Shown here one piece after another: positions 9,810 to 20,524 of a DNA stretch of 64,000 nt. Each line of letters begins with the position of its first letter. Positions within the stretch are counted from its first letter, which is position 1. Location of the stretch: positions 62,001-126,000 of the forward strand of contig CAJNAR010000026.1 in assembly GCA_905220665.1 (NCBI GenBank), written 5' to 3'. A program made the translations under genes and the position numbers. This DNA comes from Albugo candida. Taxonomy: Eukaryota; Oomycota; Peronosporomycetes; Albuginales; Albuginaceae. The notes under the pieces are model-generated. The model did no database searches, had not been told where the DNA came from, and saw only the letters and a list, made by a program, of their open reading frames with translations.

Positions 9810-11057
9810 ATGATGCGATTGGAAGCGGGCAAAAACCTGTACCATTCACGTTCTTCATCTTTGTGTTCCTCTTCCTCACGGCAATCTTGTGATAGCACAA
9901 CCGAAATCCCTCAAAAAGTTGTATCGAAGCGCAACGATAATGAAACTCTTCTCGTTGTCAACCAATCCAAAGAACACTTTGAATTGCAATCAGAAAGCAC
10001 AACCACTTGTCTTTGGGACTCCTCATCTTCAACTCTCTCGTTTTCTCGTAAGATTGAAGAGTCAGGTTATTGTAAAATACGTGTTCCACTCAATTACCAA
10101 TTGCAAGAGGAACAGCAGTCACTCGTGATGAAACTTAACAAACTATTTTTACCTCGTGAAAATGACTCGTCTACTCACTTGACTCAATACCACCACAGTG
10201 TGAGGAAACTGTTAGATACTCATTTTTATAACGTTTTGAAATTAGAGAGGGAATCCACTCAAACTCGCACGAGATTGCATGAAACTCACTCATCGAATTA
10301 TATTGATCAAATTGATCACTGGAAGAAGCACGCGGAACAAACGTTGGAGGATCTTGTTGCTGTGGAAAACATTCATCAGAATCTGGATGCGTTGAGCACG
10401 TCTCCAACCAAATCCAGTGAAAACCAATGGAGAATATCCTCCCTGCAAATACTCAAAAAAGTATGGAACTCATTTCCAGAATCTCTCGATGAGGCCGACC
10501 TCATTGAGGCGGAACCAAACGCAAATACGCACTCATATTTTACTGAGGAGTTTTGTTACTTTAATGCGAGAATTGAGGAATTCAAGCAAAAGTATGAGGA
10601 ACTGAGGGAAGACCTAACTCAACACTATCTCGCTGAGGGAGTGCCAGTAAACGCTCTTCCAATCGTTCCACCAGCCGAAAATGGAGAAGGAAGCAGTCAA
10701 AATCAGCAATTAGATCTTTCACAACAATCCAACCCAGCAATAACGTCCTACAACCCGATAAATTCAGCGAAACGCTGTCTGAAAAACAATCCTGCCCTTC
10801 TGAGCGATAAGCAATCTCTTTTGAGGGATACACCTCAGCGAAATTGCTGTGCGCAGCAACAAAGCAATAGAAAAGATAGTATTCCCATCCGACCCAACAG
10901 CACACCCTCAGCCTCAATTACAAAACGAGTCAACACTCAGAAATGCACTCAAACAACTCAAAAAGAGTCGAGGTATCAATCCCTCACGAAAACATTCAAA
11001 GCAAAAGAAAAAGTCAAATTGCAACCAAAACGAAAGCTATTACGTCCGTGGCTTTGA
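9810..11057 (+). CDS. Coiled-coil protein of unknown function
   Basis: 415 residues from ATG-ATG at 9810; the longer frame starts on TTG. The N-terminus is Ser-rich. Residues about 100-280 look helical and coiled-coil prone, with heptad-like Leu/Glu/Lys spacing (QEEQQSLVMKLNKLF, FNARIEEFKQKYEELRE). The last 130 residues are Gln/Asn/Ser-rich and then strongly basic, ending LLRPWL. I recognise no catalytic or binding domain. It ends 99 bp before the stop of the convergent PPR gene. A cytoskeletal or structural role would be a guess. Confidence 0.6.
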   Translation: MMRLEAGKNLYHSRSSSLCSSSSRQSCDSTTEIPQKVVSKRNDNETLLVVNQSKEHFELQSESTTTCLWDSSSSTLSFSRKIEESGYCKIRVPLNYQLQEEQQSLVMKLNKLFLPRENDSSTHLTQYHHSVRKLLDTHFYNVLKLERESTQTRTRLHETHSSNYIDQIDHWKKHAEQTLEDLVAVENIHQNLDALSTSPTKSSENQWRISSLQILKKVWNSFPESLDEADLIEAEPNANTHSYFTEEFCYFNARIEEFKQKYEELREDLTQHYLAEGVPVNALPIVPPAENGEGSSQNQQLDLSQQSNPAITSYNPINSAKRCLKNNPALLSDKQSLLRDTPQRNCCAQQQSNRKDSIPIRPNSTPSASITKRVNTQKCTQTTQKESRYQSLTKTFKAKEKVKLQPKRKLLRPWL

Positions 11058-11156
11058 CCAAACGATTCCAAGTCATCCCCACTTCCCATCATCGCCTCTA
11101 TCCGTGTCCTTCAAGCTATCCCTCAACACCATCCCTCAAACCCTTGAGGGCAATCA

Positions 11157-13550
11157 TCATCGCTGAGGTAAAAGATACTTCTTCCCTTTCTGTCGATTAT
11201 AAGCCAGCACTTGAGCTCTCACCTTCCGCTTCTTAATCAATTGGCTTCGACTCCCAATCTTCATCTCAATCTTTGGATCCTCGGGAATCAATTCCGTAAA
11301 AACGCCCATTTTCTCCGTCACTCTCCTTATTTTCTTCAAATATTTCTCAGGGACACTCAGACCTTTTGCATCAGCGGCTTCCAGCACCACCAACGCTTTC
11401 CGTATCCTATTGAAGCGAGCGTGATGATCCACAAGAAGCCCATACACAATCCCATCCGCCTGTATATCTCCCTCAGCAACTCTCGGCTCAATTTTCTCCC
11501 ACAAAAGCGTCTCAGCAATTTCCGTCTTTCGTGCTCGGACGTACATTTGCATCAATACGCGGAATGTATAATGATCCGATCGACAATTCAGTTCCGGGTA
11601 CCTGTTTTTCCAAAAGCTTTCAGCACGTCGGAGATGCAAAGCTTCAGCATACACATTGAGCATCGTATTGAGTGTAATCGAAGACACAACCATATTCTCA
11701 CTCTGAAGCATTTCCTCAAACAATTGTTCCGCTTTCTTTATATTTTGCGCCTGAAATCGTCCGAAATGCGTCAAATTCATCGGAAGATTTGAGATATCAA
11801 ATTCGTCGAAATTCTCACAAGTGTTTCCATTTGCACTTTGCAATTCCAACGCCATTTCCGCATCCTTTTCTCGAATCGCTTCCAATTCTCTTCGATCCTT
11901 TGCCCCAAGCTGCTGGAACGCACGATCCTCTTCATCCTCCATATCCTCTTCAGCGTCATCGTCGGCATACTCGTCCTTCAACGCTCTTCGAATACCACTC
12001 GATAGCTCGCGACCTGTTTCATCGTCGTACTCGGTGGCGTCTTGACGTATCGGCTCTAATGGAGGAAGAGGCTTCTGATTTCGTGGCTGTAACCCGACAA
12101 TCCGACGAACATTTGCTCGACCATAAAGCCTCAACAACGTCGTATACGTAATGTGATCATACGGAACCTGATGCTTTGCCATCTGACGAAGAATCACCTC
12201 CGCCTGAAAGACATCGCCTTGCATCGCACAAGCGCTCAATACGGTGTTGTACGTGTACATGTCGGGAAGATAGTCATACATCTCCTGCATTTCGTGGTAG
12301 AATTCAATGGCTTTATGTGCGTAATATCGCGATTTCGCACAGGCGTTTATCAGCACATTGAATGTGAGTTCGGTGGGTACAAGTCCATTTTCCAAGAGAT
12401 CTTCCATCAGATTTAAAGCGCGTTCCACACGCCCGTGCTTTGCGTATCCGTGGATCATTGTTGTGAATGCAAACGCATCAGGCTCCGTCACATGCGTTCG
12501 CATCAAATGGAACGTTTCAAACGCTTTATCGAGGTCGTTTGCTGCAATCGAAGCATTGATCAAAACGGTGAATGACGCCGCAGTCGGCACAAAGCCTGCC
12601 AGCTGCATTTTGTCCATTATGTTGTACGCCCAATGCACTTTGTTGGATTTCGCACATACGTTCATCACCGACGTGTACACTGGAATATCGGGCACGATCC
12701 CGTACGCTTTCATCCTTCCGAGTGTGCGTACTGCGGTCGCTGCTGCGTCGCGTTGTTTGGAGACTGCAAGGGAACTGATGTAAAACACATACGAACGAGC
12801 ATTTGGTGCAATTGTGTGTGGAATTCGCTCTAATTTTAACAGTAAGTCCAAATTCGTATCAGCAGCGCTGGATTCTCGTTTCTCATCTTTATGACTCGTA
12901 CTTCCGGCTGTGAAAAGATGTAAGCGCTCGGAGTCCAAAGGCGATAGATTTTGTTCCATACGCAAAAGCAGCGCGTTCGCATCGGCGTATTTGCCTCTTG
13001 CAGCGTATACTTTGAGCATTGTGTTGTATTCTTCGACAGTGATGGAGAGGTCTTCTGTCATTGCGATGTCGGAAGGCTCATTTTCACACTTTTCGCTCGG
13101 AAGATGATTTTGCTGCTTTGCGTGGTCGATAGCCAATGTATTGAGCTTTGTCAGCAGCTCTGTGTCGTCGATACGGCTCCATTGCATTCCCGGGTCGAAA
13201 ATATACGATTTTTCCTCGTCGATGTACTCGAAGGCTTCTTTGAGCTCTTTCTGGAAGCCTTCGTCTTCATCGAGCGATTCCCACAGCTTTTGCGTATGGT
13301 TTTGAGCTTTGGCAGTGGCAGTACGTTCTTTAGCGATGAATTGTTTCGATAAATGAGGTTGGACGTCTTTTTTGAGCTTCTCTTTGGTTTTACGTTTGCT
13401 TTGCTTCCACGAAGTGTTTTTATCGATAAATGCCGATGCACCGCCCCGACGCTTATCACAACGACTTGAGGATGTGATGAGACGATTGGAGAGTGCGTAT
13501 GGAGTCGATTGCGATGAAATTCGGCTCAGAAATGCGTGAAATCGATGCAT
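11157..13550 (-). CDS. Pentatricopeptide repeat (PPR) protein, mitochondrial
   Basis: 797 residues, single exon, ATG at 13550. The N-terminus (MHRFHAFLSRISSQSTPYAL) is basic, Ser-rich and lacks acids, as in a mitochondrial presequence. Degenerate PPR motifs run from residue about 170 to 480. Clear 35-residue units begin at PDIPVYTSVMNVCAKSNK, PTAASFTVLINASIAANDLD, PDAFAFTTMIHGYAKHGRVE and PDMYTYNTVLSACAMQGDVF. An acidic spacer (about 515-590) precedes a second set of PPR-like helices (about 600-760). PPR proteins bind organellar RNA one base per repeat and act in processing, stability or translation. The target RNA cannot be read safely from these repeats. Confidence 0.9.
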   Translation of the reverse strand: MHRFHAFLSRISSQSTPYALSNRLITSSSRCDKRRGGASAFIDKNTSWKQSKRKTKEKLKKDVQPHLSKQFIAKERTATAKAQNHTQKLWESLDEDEGFQKELKEAFEYIDEEKSYIFDPGMQWSRIDDTELLTKLNTLAIDHAKQQNHLPSEKCENEPSDIAMTEDLSITVEEYNTMLKVYAARGKYADANALLLRMEQNLSPLDSERLHLFTAGSTSHKDEKRESSAADTNLDLLLKLERIPHTIAPNARSYVFYISSLAVSKQRDAAATAVRTLGRMKAYGIVPDIPVYTSVMNVCAKSNKVHWAYNIMDKMQLAGFVPTAASFTVLINASIAANDLDKAFETFHLMRTHVTEPDAFAFTTMIHGYAKHGRVERALNLMEDLLENGLVPTELTFNVLINACAKSRYYAHKAIEFYHEMQEMYDYLPDMYTYNTVLSACAMQGDVFQAEVILRQMAKHQVPYDHITYTTLLRLYGRANVRRIVGLQPRNQKPLPPLEPIRQDATEYDDETGRELSSGIRRALKDEYADDDAEEDMEDEEDRAFQQLGAKDRRELEAIREKDAEMALELQSANGNTCENFDEFDISNLPMNLTHFGRFQAQNIKKAEQLFEEMLQSENMVVSSITLNTMLNVYAEALHLRRAESFWKNRYPELNCRSDHYTFRVLMQMYVRARKTEIAETLLWEKIEPRVAEGDIQADGIVYGLLVDHHARFNRIRKALVVLEAADAKGLSVPEKYLKKIRRVTEKMGVFTELIPEDPKIEMKIGSRSQLIKKRKVRAQVLAYNRQKGKKYLLPQR

Positions 13551-13674
13551 TCGTACGGGCCAATCGATCGATTTGAGACGTTATAATACATATAATTTAT
13601 CATTGCAATTATACGATAAAAAGTGATTATAGGATAGAAATGAATTCATTTATTTCGTCATACAAAGTTGTTGG

Positions 13675-14712
13675 CTATTTCCATTGTATCGGCTTTTTCG
13701 TTTTTGTATCAGTCGCGTCGGTGGTTCGAGTCCGTGCGGCTGCATCTTTTCTCTCCAAATCAAATGATTCTTCGCTTGCGATGATATCATTCGATTCGGT
13801 GTGTTCCAAATATTCCGATATGCCGAATTTATCGATATACTCCTCTGACGACATGTTTCCATATATTTTGTGTCGATCATTTTCCATAAGTTCCCAATGC
13901 TCTTCCAGTTTTAATATTTGTCGCGTTTCTTCACGTAGGAAATGTATCACAATTGTATTGCAATCCGCGATCATCCAATCGTCACAATCACGTCCTTCCA
14001 CTCCGTACTCAAAATCGTCCTTTATCTGTCTCGCTTTGATCGAACGGATTATCATATCCGCTAAACGTCTCATATGCGCTTGCGAACGACCTGTTACGAA
14101 CACCATATACTTAGCCAGACTTGATTTTCCCGTTAAGTCAATTGTGTGAATATTCATCGCTTTTTCGCGCTCGAGCGCGTGAATGACTTCATCGATTGTA
14201 AAGTATGTTGCTTTAACGATTGGAATGAGATCAGCGTGACGCTCTCCTGTTTCCGGGAGGTCCCATTCGGAGAATTCGTTTGATTTTTCTATCGGGTTTT
14301 CGGAAGTGGAAGGAGGGAAATTGCGACGAGTGTCGTCATCACAGTAGAGGTCGACCAGCTCATCGTACCCGCGAGCTGCGTCTTCTGCTGTCCAGAAATC
14401 GCCGCCATTGATTGTGTGATATTCGTCTAATTCGAGTTCTGCACTGTACTTCTTCACATTGTCGGGAGAATAGCGTACGCCAATGTACTGTTTGGCGGCT
14501 GGTGTTGAAGACGCGGCTTTGTTGTCGCTATTGCTTGGTAAATGGTCCATTTCAGTTGAGCACTTTCGAGATGGAATACAAGCGATGGGATGATGAGATG
14601 GAGGGTGACGTTTTGATAGATGGAAAGAGGGATTGAAGAAGAAGGAGATGGCGTGGTTTTGTGGTCTGGAACGCAGTAGCGACGTGGTAAAGTGCTTTGC
14701 GAATTGTAGCAT
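13675..14712 (-). CDS. RsfS/Iojap (MALSU1-type) protein with an N-terminal AP2-like domain
   Basis: 345 residues from ATG at 14712. Residues 1-50 form a basic mitochondrial-type presequence. Residues 75-134 resemble an AP2/ERF fold: Y-I-G-V-R-Y-S, K-Y-S-A-E-L, then GGDFWTAEDAARGYDE and a closing R-R-N-F-P-P. Residues 170-280 are an RsfS (DUF143) domain: IHTIDLTGKSSLAKYMVFVT, then DDWMIADCNTIVIHFLREE and a L-E-E-H-W close. RsfS proteins bind uL14 on the large ribosomal subunit; MALSU1 does so in mitochondria. The AP2-like part could aid rRNA binding. The RsfS call is firm; the AP2-like call rests on motif order seen by eye. Confidence 0.8.
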   Translation of the reverse strand: MLQFAKHFTTSLLRSRPQNHAISFFFNPSFHLSKRHPPSHHPIACIPSRKCSTEMDHLPSNSDNKAASSTPAAKQYIGVRYSPDNVKKYSAELELDEYHTINGGDFWTAEDAARGYDELVDLYCDDDTRRNFPPSTSENPIEKSNEFSEWDLPETGERHADLIPIVKATYFTIDEVIHALEREKAMNIHTIDLTGKSSLAKYMVFVTGRSQAHMRRLADMIIRSIKARQIKDDFEYGVEGRDCDDWMIADCNTIVIHFLREETRQILKLEEHWELMENDRHKIYGNMSSEEYIDKFGISEYLEHTESNDIIASEESFDLERKDAAARTRTTDATDTKTKKPIQWK

Positions 14713-14824
14713 TTTCGCAATGCGATCTCACCAGTAGAACTGCCATGTTGTCGGAAGGTAGACATGCTAGTATTATGATTTATTAAAAATAATTGTGTAC
14801 ATTCGTCCTACATGCTGAGATGCC

Positions 14825-16202
14825 TCATACGACCGCATGCGATCCCGAGACAAATTGTATTGTGGTCAATTTTCGTGCTTTCTTGCTACTTTTTCTGCGC
14901 GACTTCACAAGGTCTTGTTCTCGTGCGTGAATACGTTTCAAGTGTTGTTGCAAAGTGTGTCGATAGGCGAAAACACCGGTGCAACCTTCCACTGGGCAAT
15001 TAAAATGCCGTCCGCGGGTTGGATCATGGAGAGCTTGAATATGCGTCTTCAGATTTGATTTCGTGGTATATCTCTTCTCGCATGGTAAATATGGACATTG
15101 AAACTGTTTTCGATCGTCGAGTGAAATGTAATGAGTTTGAAGATGCGCTCGAAAATTTTTCTTGAAACGAAAAGCTTGACAACAGAGTTGGCAATAAATA
15201 GACGATTGGGTCGGAGTCTCACTTTCAGTGCGCTTTCCATTGCATATTGCGCTACTCGCATCCATGCCGTTACCAGGCTCAGAATCAGAATCAGACTCAG
15301 ATGTGGCCATGGATATGGATTGACTTGTATCTTCTGTTTGGCCTCTTGCTCTGCCAACCATTTCCAGAGGCAAACTTGTGCCTGCGTGCTTTGCTTCGTG
15401 GTGCTTCACCAGCTGATACCGTTTCATATATGCTTGATCACAATTTTCACAAGGAAATGGAATGACACCAGTATGAATAAACATATGCGCTTGGAGACTA
15501 TGCTTCTTACGAAAGGTTAATAAGCAAATGGCACACTGATGCGATTTGAGCTCATTAATGAAATGAGACCGACGCATATGTCGCTCCAGTCCGTGTTTGT
15601 ATTGGAATGTTGCTTGACACAAGTCACAAGAGTGCATGTATGGACTACAATCTTGTTTCTCTACATTCAGGTGACCGCATGCGCGTTGATGTCGTTTCAA
15701 GTGCTCCTTTTTGCTATATTTCTTCTGACAGTCTGAAAACATACAAATGTAATAAATATCGTTCTGATTCGGATGGCAGGTCTGATAATGCTGCTCGATT
15801 TCGAATCGTGTCTGAAACGCGGGATGCGGACCACAATAGCGACAGGAGAATAGAGTTCCATCTGTTTTGGCTGAAAAAAAAGAGGTGAGGAAATAGTGAT
15901 TTGGTGGATTCATACACGTACTTACGTGAATGATAGCGTGTTATATGACGTGTTAAATGATATTTCCGACTAAATGTCATGGTACATTTCTGTGTGAAGG
16001 AGCATTGGAGTCGCGTTTGGTCGATTGATTGTGGTGAAGACGGCGTATTTCTCGATTTGACATCTATCGAGCTGCGTTGTGGTGTCGTTGTACTGCAGCC
16101 ATACGGTAATTCTTCACAGCACATGCGTTTTCGACTAGACTGAACGGCTGTAGTTTGTTCATTTGATGCGGCAGTCAACGTGATCGAGCGACTCTCTTCC
16201 AT
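14825..16202 (-). CDS. GTF3A: Transcription factor IIIA, nine C2H2 zinc fingers (two exons)
   Basis: Exons (minus) 15926-16202 and 14825-15870, joined over a 55-bp intron with a GTAAGT donor and a T-rich CAG acceptor (phase 1), give 440 residues. I count nine C2H2 fingers. The first is in exon 1 (C-S-F-T-Q-K-C ... H-L-T-R-H). Fingers 2-6 run in a block, followed by an acidic Ser-rich spacer and then fingers 7-9. Nine fingers is the canonical TFIIIA count, and finger 1 is lost if the intron is ignored. TFIIIA binds the internal control region of 5S rRNA genes and recruits TFIIIC. The enlarged spacer between fingers 6 and 7 is lineage-specific. A different C2H2 factor is possible but less likely. 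Confidence 0.75.
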
Positions 16203-16334
16203 TGCTTACATTTTACTTGATGTATTCTGATTGGTCTAAATACACCCAACCGATATTAATGTGGAAACGCTAAACGAATTCATCGATCTTGAAACGACAC
16301 ACACGGAATTCCGCCGTCACCGATTCGGCGATTC

Positions 16335-17007
16335 ATGTTCAAGAACACGTACCAGTCGGGCTTTCTATCCATTTTATACAGCATCGGGTACGCATGTACC
16401 TCTCCTTCCCTCTCTCTCATTATTTGACAATTGATTTAGAAGCAAACCGCTACAAATTTGGGATAAACAGGTTCGTAATGGACACATCAAGCGAATAACG
16501 GACCAGGACATTCAGTCCTCCGTGCTGGAAATCATGGGAACAAATGTCAGTACTAATTTCATTACCTGCCCTGCACAACCGACCAAAACGCTGAGCATCA
16601 AATTACCGTTTTTGGTGATGATTGTTAAGAATTTGAAAAAGTATTTCACATTTGAAGTGCAAGTGTTGGACGATAAAAATGTTCGTCGTCGTTTCCGCGC
16701 TTCCAATTACCAAAGTTCGACACGTGTCAAGCCGTTTATCTGTACGATGCCTATGCGACTGGACGACGGATGGAATCAGATTCAATTCAATTTGTCTGAT
16801 TTCACTCGACGTGCGTATGGGACGAATTATATTGAAACATTGCGCGTTCAAGTGCATGCGAATTGCCGCATCCGACGAATTTACTTTTCGGATCGCTTGT
16901 ACTCTGAAGAAGAATTACCTCCTGAATTCAAACTCTTCTTACCGGTCCCAAAACAATCAACTTCATCGGAAGCTTCCAAGGAATCTCCAGCCGAACAACA
17001 GCAATAA
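16335..17007 (+). CDS. CFAP20: CFAP20 / BUG22 cilia- and flagella-associated protein (two exons)
   Basis: Exons 16335-16387 and 16440-17007 are separated by a 52-bp intron (GTACGC donor, GATTTAG acceptor, phase 2). The product has 206 residues beginning [18 protein letters not shown]. Splicing restores the conserved N-terminus, which continues S-K-P-L-Q-I-W-D-K. The core blocks [20 protein letters not shown] and [20 protein letters not shown] are almost unchanged from animals to protists. CFAP20 is an inner-junction protein of doublet microtubules. The C-terminal 15 residues are lineage-specific. It is tail to tail with ARL6; stop codons are 54 bp apart. Confidence 0.95.
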
Positions 17008-17060
17008 GCCCACCCGATTAGAAGCCCGCGATATAATCAGATGAATGTATTTTTCTTTGT

Positions 17061-17775
17061 TTATTTTCGTAGGGAACCCTTACTGAATCGTTCGGCCAGC
17101 CACATGATCCCGTCATCGACTCCTTGGCCTGTGATCGCGTCACTAGCACTGAGATGGCGTCAGAAAAGCGTCCGAATAAGAGCGTTTATTTACGTAATGT
17201 GCCAGGATTTTCCTTCCAGAGTGTGTAGTTCCATCTGTTCCATGCACTCAACCGGAGAAAGAGCTTGTGGCAGATCCATTTTGTTTGCAAAGAATAGAAT
17301 TGGCGCATTATTACTTGCGATCGCTTTGTGCGTTAAAAGCTGTTGAAGCTCATCCTACATATTTTATTAAACAGATGTTATAGAGATAAAGAGGTAGTGG
17401 TGAACCTTGACAACACACAGTCGAATCGCGTCCGTGGAGTCAATTACGAAAATAATCGCTTTGACGTCGTCATAGTACGTTTCCCATAAATTACGATATC
17501 GATTCTGCACGTTTTCACGTTAGTATGAGCCTTATATTAAGCCAATCGAATCGCACTTGTCCCGACATGTCGAAAACTGTAAAATTCAAATTCGCTTTAG
17601 AAAACTGTTCCACTTGGAACCCAATTGTCGGTACAATTTCCTTTGTTTGCGATTTACGAGGTTTGAGATGATTGATCAGTGTGGTCTTTCCGCTGTTATC
17701 CAGCCCAATCACGAGAATCTGTACATTCGTTTTCTTCAGTCCCAAGGTCTTGCTGAGCAGCTTGAAGAGACCCAT
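17061..17775 (-). CDS. ARL6: ARL6 (BBS3) Arf-like GTPase (four exons)
   Basis: Minus-strand exons are 17557-17775, 17406-17504, 17194-17354 and 17061-17148, with introns of 52, 51 and 45 bp. The product has 188 residues, the size of human ARL6. Visible are the start [16 protein letters not shown]-loop GLDNSGKTT, switch I PTIGF, switch [15 protein letters not shown] (the NKxD box) and the CASD-type base contact as [10 protein letters not shown]. Exon 2 encodes [22 protein letters not shown] instead of DVGGQ and the N-terminus separate ARL6 from ARF1 and ARL3. ARL6-GTP recruits the BBSome to ciliary membranes. Confidence 0.93.
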
Positions 17776-17794
17776 GTGAAATCTCGAAATAGAA

Positions 17795-17998
17795 TCAATT
17801 GCTACAACGAATAAACTCCAGGTTGTTCGTCGTTTGCGGATTCAGCGATTGTGTATCATTCAAAAAGCCGAATAAATGCATCGAATGTGCGGAGAACGCC
17901 TTCAGTTCTTCAAATTGTGTCGCACGAAGTGTGCAATAAGTAGTGCGAAATTTGCCTTTTGAAGTAGGATTGAAAATAAGCCAATCAAAATAATACAT
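17795..17998 (-). CDS. Possible small conserved-looking ORF
   Basis: 67 residues from an ATG at 17998, lying 19 bp upstream of ARL6 on the same strand and divergent from the palmitoyltransferase gene. The composition is protein-like ([18 protein letters not shown], later [17 protein letters not shown]), but I recognise no family. It may instead be the ARL6 5' leader. Confidence 0.25.
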   Translation of the reverse strand: MYYFDWLIFNPTSKGKFRTTYCTLRATQFEELKAFSAHSMHLFGFLNDTQSLNPQTTNNLEFIRCSN

Positions 17999-18062
17999 TT
18001 TCCTTTTTATCCAATCAAAAAGCGAGAAGCATTGAAAAAGTCTTCGAAAAAAAATCGACTTG

Positions 18063-20021
18063 ATGGAGTCCGTACCATCGCCCGTTATTGTGACACAAGA
18101 AGACCACGAGCGTCTTTCGCTGTATAAAGAATCCGCTAACGAGAAAACCCCCCTTATACCTCACAAAAATAATCTCATTCCCATAAAAAACGACAACAAA
18201 TCGCAATGCAACAGTCAGACGATTTTATCGACTACTCCTTTGACCAATTTGGATGACGCATTTTTGAAGCGCAAAGGCAATTTAGCGGCTCTCCTTCACG
18301 CAACAAATGGAAATGGAAATGGAACGGTAGATGATGAGCATACAGAGCTTGAAATTGCTCATGAAGAAGCAACTCCTTCGTTAATTGTGGCGAATGGAAT
18401 CGCTTCGAAAACACTTTTCCGAGCTTGTGTCAAAGGCGACATCATTCAAGCTCAAAAATGCATCGACAAAGTCATGTATCATTCAAACGACAACGAGCCC
18501 TCCTTTACTCTCTTCCAGTTATTCACACTTCTTGAACCACGCCACCAAATGAATGTGCTGAATTTGGCGGTGTATTATGACCAACCAAAAATGACTGCTT
18601 TTTTGATACAAATCGCGAAGGAACATTTAGCACCAATAAAAAAGCAAGAACACATTGTGGAAGGCGTACTAAATGAACCAAATTTATTCCAAGCATTTCT
18701 CGACTCGCGCAGCGATAAAGCCAAATATTATGCGACCTCATTGATGCTATGTCCTTCTGTGGCATGCGCGACTATCCTCATCGATAATGGCGCTCGTCTG
18801 GAGCTTCGAAATCCGACGGGAATGACTGCATTACATTATGCTGCAAGTACAGGAAACGCCGCATTACTGAGCCTATTAGTGTCACGTGGAGCAAATATTA
18901 ACAGTACGGACTCGAGAGGTGCTACAGCGCTTCATTGGGCGGTTTTTGAAGGGTATCAATACACAGCGATGCTGTTGGTTGGATATCACGCAGACCAATC
19001 GCTCGTAGATTCCGAGATGCAGACACCGCTTATGATTGCATGCGCATTAGGTGATGCATTCCTCGCAAAACAGCTCGTTGTGGAAGGTGCATGTATCCGT
19101 CACAAGGATCGACATGGGCGATCAGCGATGGATATCGCCAAAGAAGGAGGACATTTGGAGACGATTAGTGCTTTAAAAGCCGGGGCTTCAGATCGATTGG
19201 TATCGAGAATCTCGCGAAATGGTGGAGCTGCTTTCTTCTTCTGGATCACCATCATTCTGATCGAAAGTCTATTTCTGATATTTTCGATTCCTTTTGTATC
19301 AAAACCGCAAACCAGTTGTCTCTTCTCGTTGGCAGTTTGTAGTGTGAGCTGTGGACTTTATATTTGGGTGTGGCTCAAAGATCCCGGGTACGTCCCTCTG
19401 TCTTCTCGTCCAGTGTACGAAATTCTCGCATCCGATTGTACCAGTGTACCATGTCCAACGTGTAAAAGTGTAAAACCCTTTCGATCCAAACACTGCTCCT
19501 CGTGTCGCCGATGTGTCTATCGATTTGACCATCATTGTCCATGGGTAAACAATTGTATTGGAATTGGAAATCACGCTATTTTTCTGGCATTTCTCCTTTC
19601 GTTGGCGTCATTGTGTGCGTTTATTGGTACTGTCGCCACCATGATACTTTGCAATGTGCTTCCGCTTCGACGAGCAATTACAGAAACTGATACAAAGCCG
19701 CTTCTTGGAAGTATTCTTCACAAATTCTTTCATGGTGTCTGGAGCGTATCATCTTGGGCGTCGGCAGCTACTATTCGATGGATCCAAGTAGTGCTTTTGT
19801 TCGTATCAATTCTCTTTGGGGTCCCTACAATCATTCTGCTGGGGTTACAATTCCGTAACATCAGTCGAAATCTCACCACAAATGAACTTTTTAACAAGGA
19901 CAAGTATCCGTATTTAAAGAATACGTTTGATGAATTTACAAATCCGTATGATCGCGGTGTATGGAACAACTGCGTAGAGATATGTTCGACTCACAACACG
20001 GAGCGTGTGCGCGTGATATAG
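18063..20021 (+). CDS. Ankyrin-repeat DHHC palmitoyltransferase (HIP14/Akr1-like)
   Basis: 652 residues from ATG at 18063 (the longer frame begins on TTG one codon earlier). Residues about 120-375 hold ankyrin-type helices, clearest at [22 protein letters not shown] and [11 protein letters not shown]. Two hydrophobic segments (about 395-445) precede the Cys-rich domain at about 464-513 with DHHC at 489-492 ([13 protein letters not shown]). Two more membrane spans follow, then the TTxE motif as TTNE near 605. Such enzymes transfer palmitate from acyl-CoA to protein cysteines at Golgi or plasma membranes; the ankyrin domain recruits substrates. All catalytic residues are intact. Confidence 0.93.
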   Translation: MESVPSPVIVTQEDHERLSLYKESANEKTPLIPHKNNLIPIKNDNKSQCNSQTILSTTPLTNLDDAFLKRKGNLAALLHATNGNGNGTVDDEHTELEIAHEEATPSLIVANGIASKTLFRACVKGDIIQAQKCIDKVMYHSNDNEPSFTLFQLFTLLEPRHQMNVLNLAVYYDQPKMTAFLIQIAKEHLAPIKKQEHIVEGVLNEPNLFQAFLDSRSDKAKYYATSLMLCPSVACATILIDNGARLELRNPTGMTALHYAASTGNAALLSLLVSRGANINSTDSRGATALHWAVFEGYQYTAMLLVGYHADQSLVDSEMQTPLMIACALGDAFLAKQLVVEGACIRHKDRHGRSAMDIAKEGGHLETISALKAGASDRLVSRISRNGGAAFFFWITIILIESLFLIFSIPFVSKPQTSCLFSLAVCSVSCGLYIWVWLKDPGYVPLSSRPVYEILASDCTSVPCPTCKSVKPFRSKHCSSCRRCVYRFDHHCPWVNNCIGIGNHAIFLAFLLSLASLCAFIGTVATMILCNVLPLRRAITETDTKPLLGSILHKFFHGVWSVSSWASAATIRWIQVVLLFVSILFGVPTIILLGLQFRNISRNLTTNELFNKDKYPYLKNTFDEFTNPYDRGVWNNCVEICSTHNTERVRVI

Positions 20022-20086
20022 TGTTTAGTGTAGAGCTTTAGATAACAAGTATTATTCCGGTGTGTATTCATACGATACAGTACGAT

Positions 20087-20524
20087 TTAGTGAGCGTAAC
20101 CTCTAGTGGCTCGGACGATTTCACGAGCGATTAACTTGTCCGTTTTGAGCTGATGTACTCTTTTGCGCTGTCGTTCATTCTCAATCTCTTCAACACGATC
20201 TATGTAAATACGCCGCCGCAATGCATCCTCTTCTTGTTGGCGAATTCTTTCATTCTTTTCGAATCGTTTGCGCTCTGATTCAGATTTCGCAAACGCACTT
20301 TTCTGCCACAACGGGTTACGTGTACGCCCTTCTGGGGGATATACACCCGTGTGCCTTAGGTGCGATCGTATAGCTTTGTTTCCAAAATGCTGACGGAGAT
20401 AGGGATCGGATAAAGCATTGTACGGTCGTAGAGGTTGCTGATTGATGCCGCCAAGAGTGAAGTTGTTTTCACGATCCGATAGAGTCTCTTGACTTTTTTT
20501 TATTGGTTTGATTAATTCGCTCAT
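20087..20524 (-). CDS. Small charged coiled-coil protein, unknown function
   Basis: 145 residues from ATG at 20524, single exon. The middle carries NALSDPYLRQHFGNKAIRSH followed by GVYPPEGRTRNPLW. The C-terminal 70 residues are a highly charged single helix (ERKRFEKNERIRQQEEDALR). I do not recognise a family. The D-P-Y-L-R-x-H-F block followed by a long helix resembles small axonemal or basal-body proteins, but that is only an impression. Composition is coding-like and the frame is full length between good start and stop codons. Confidence 0.5.
   Translation of the reverse strand: MSELIKPIKKSQETLSDRENNFTLGGINQQPLRPYNALSDPYLRQHFGNKAIRSHLRHTGVYPPEGRTRNPLWQKSAFAKSESERKRFEKNERIRQQEEDALRRRIYIDRVEEIENERQRKRVHQLKTDKLIAREIVRATRGYAH

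Noticed and set aside
11211..11792. A 193-codon plus-strand frame, with several others up to 13352
   Set aside because: Antisense shadows of the PPR gene, with no domain and non-coding composition.
13721..13745. GGTTCGAGTCC looks like the T-arm of a tRNA
   Set aside because: It lies inside the coding part of the RsfS fusion gene (antisense), with no acceptor stem or anticodon arm around it.
13640..14149. A 169-codon plus-strand frame rich in Ser, Ile and Val
   Set aside because: Antisense to the RsfS domain; no motif.
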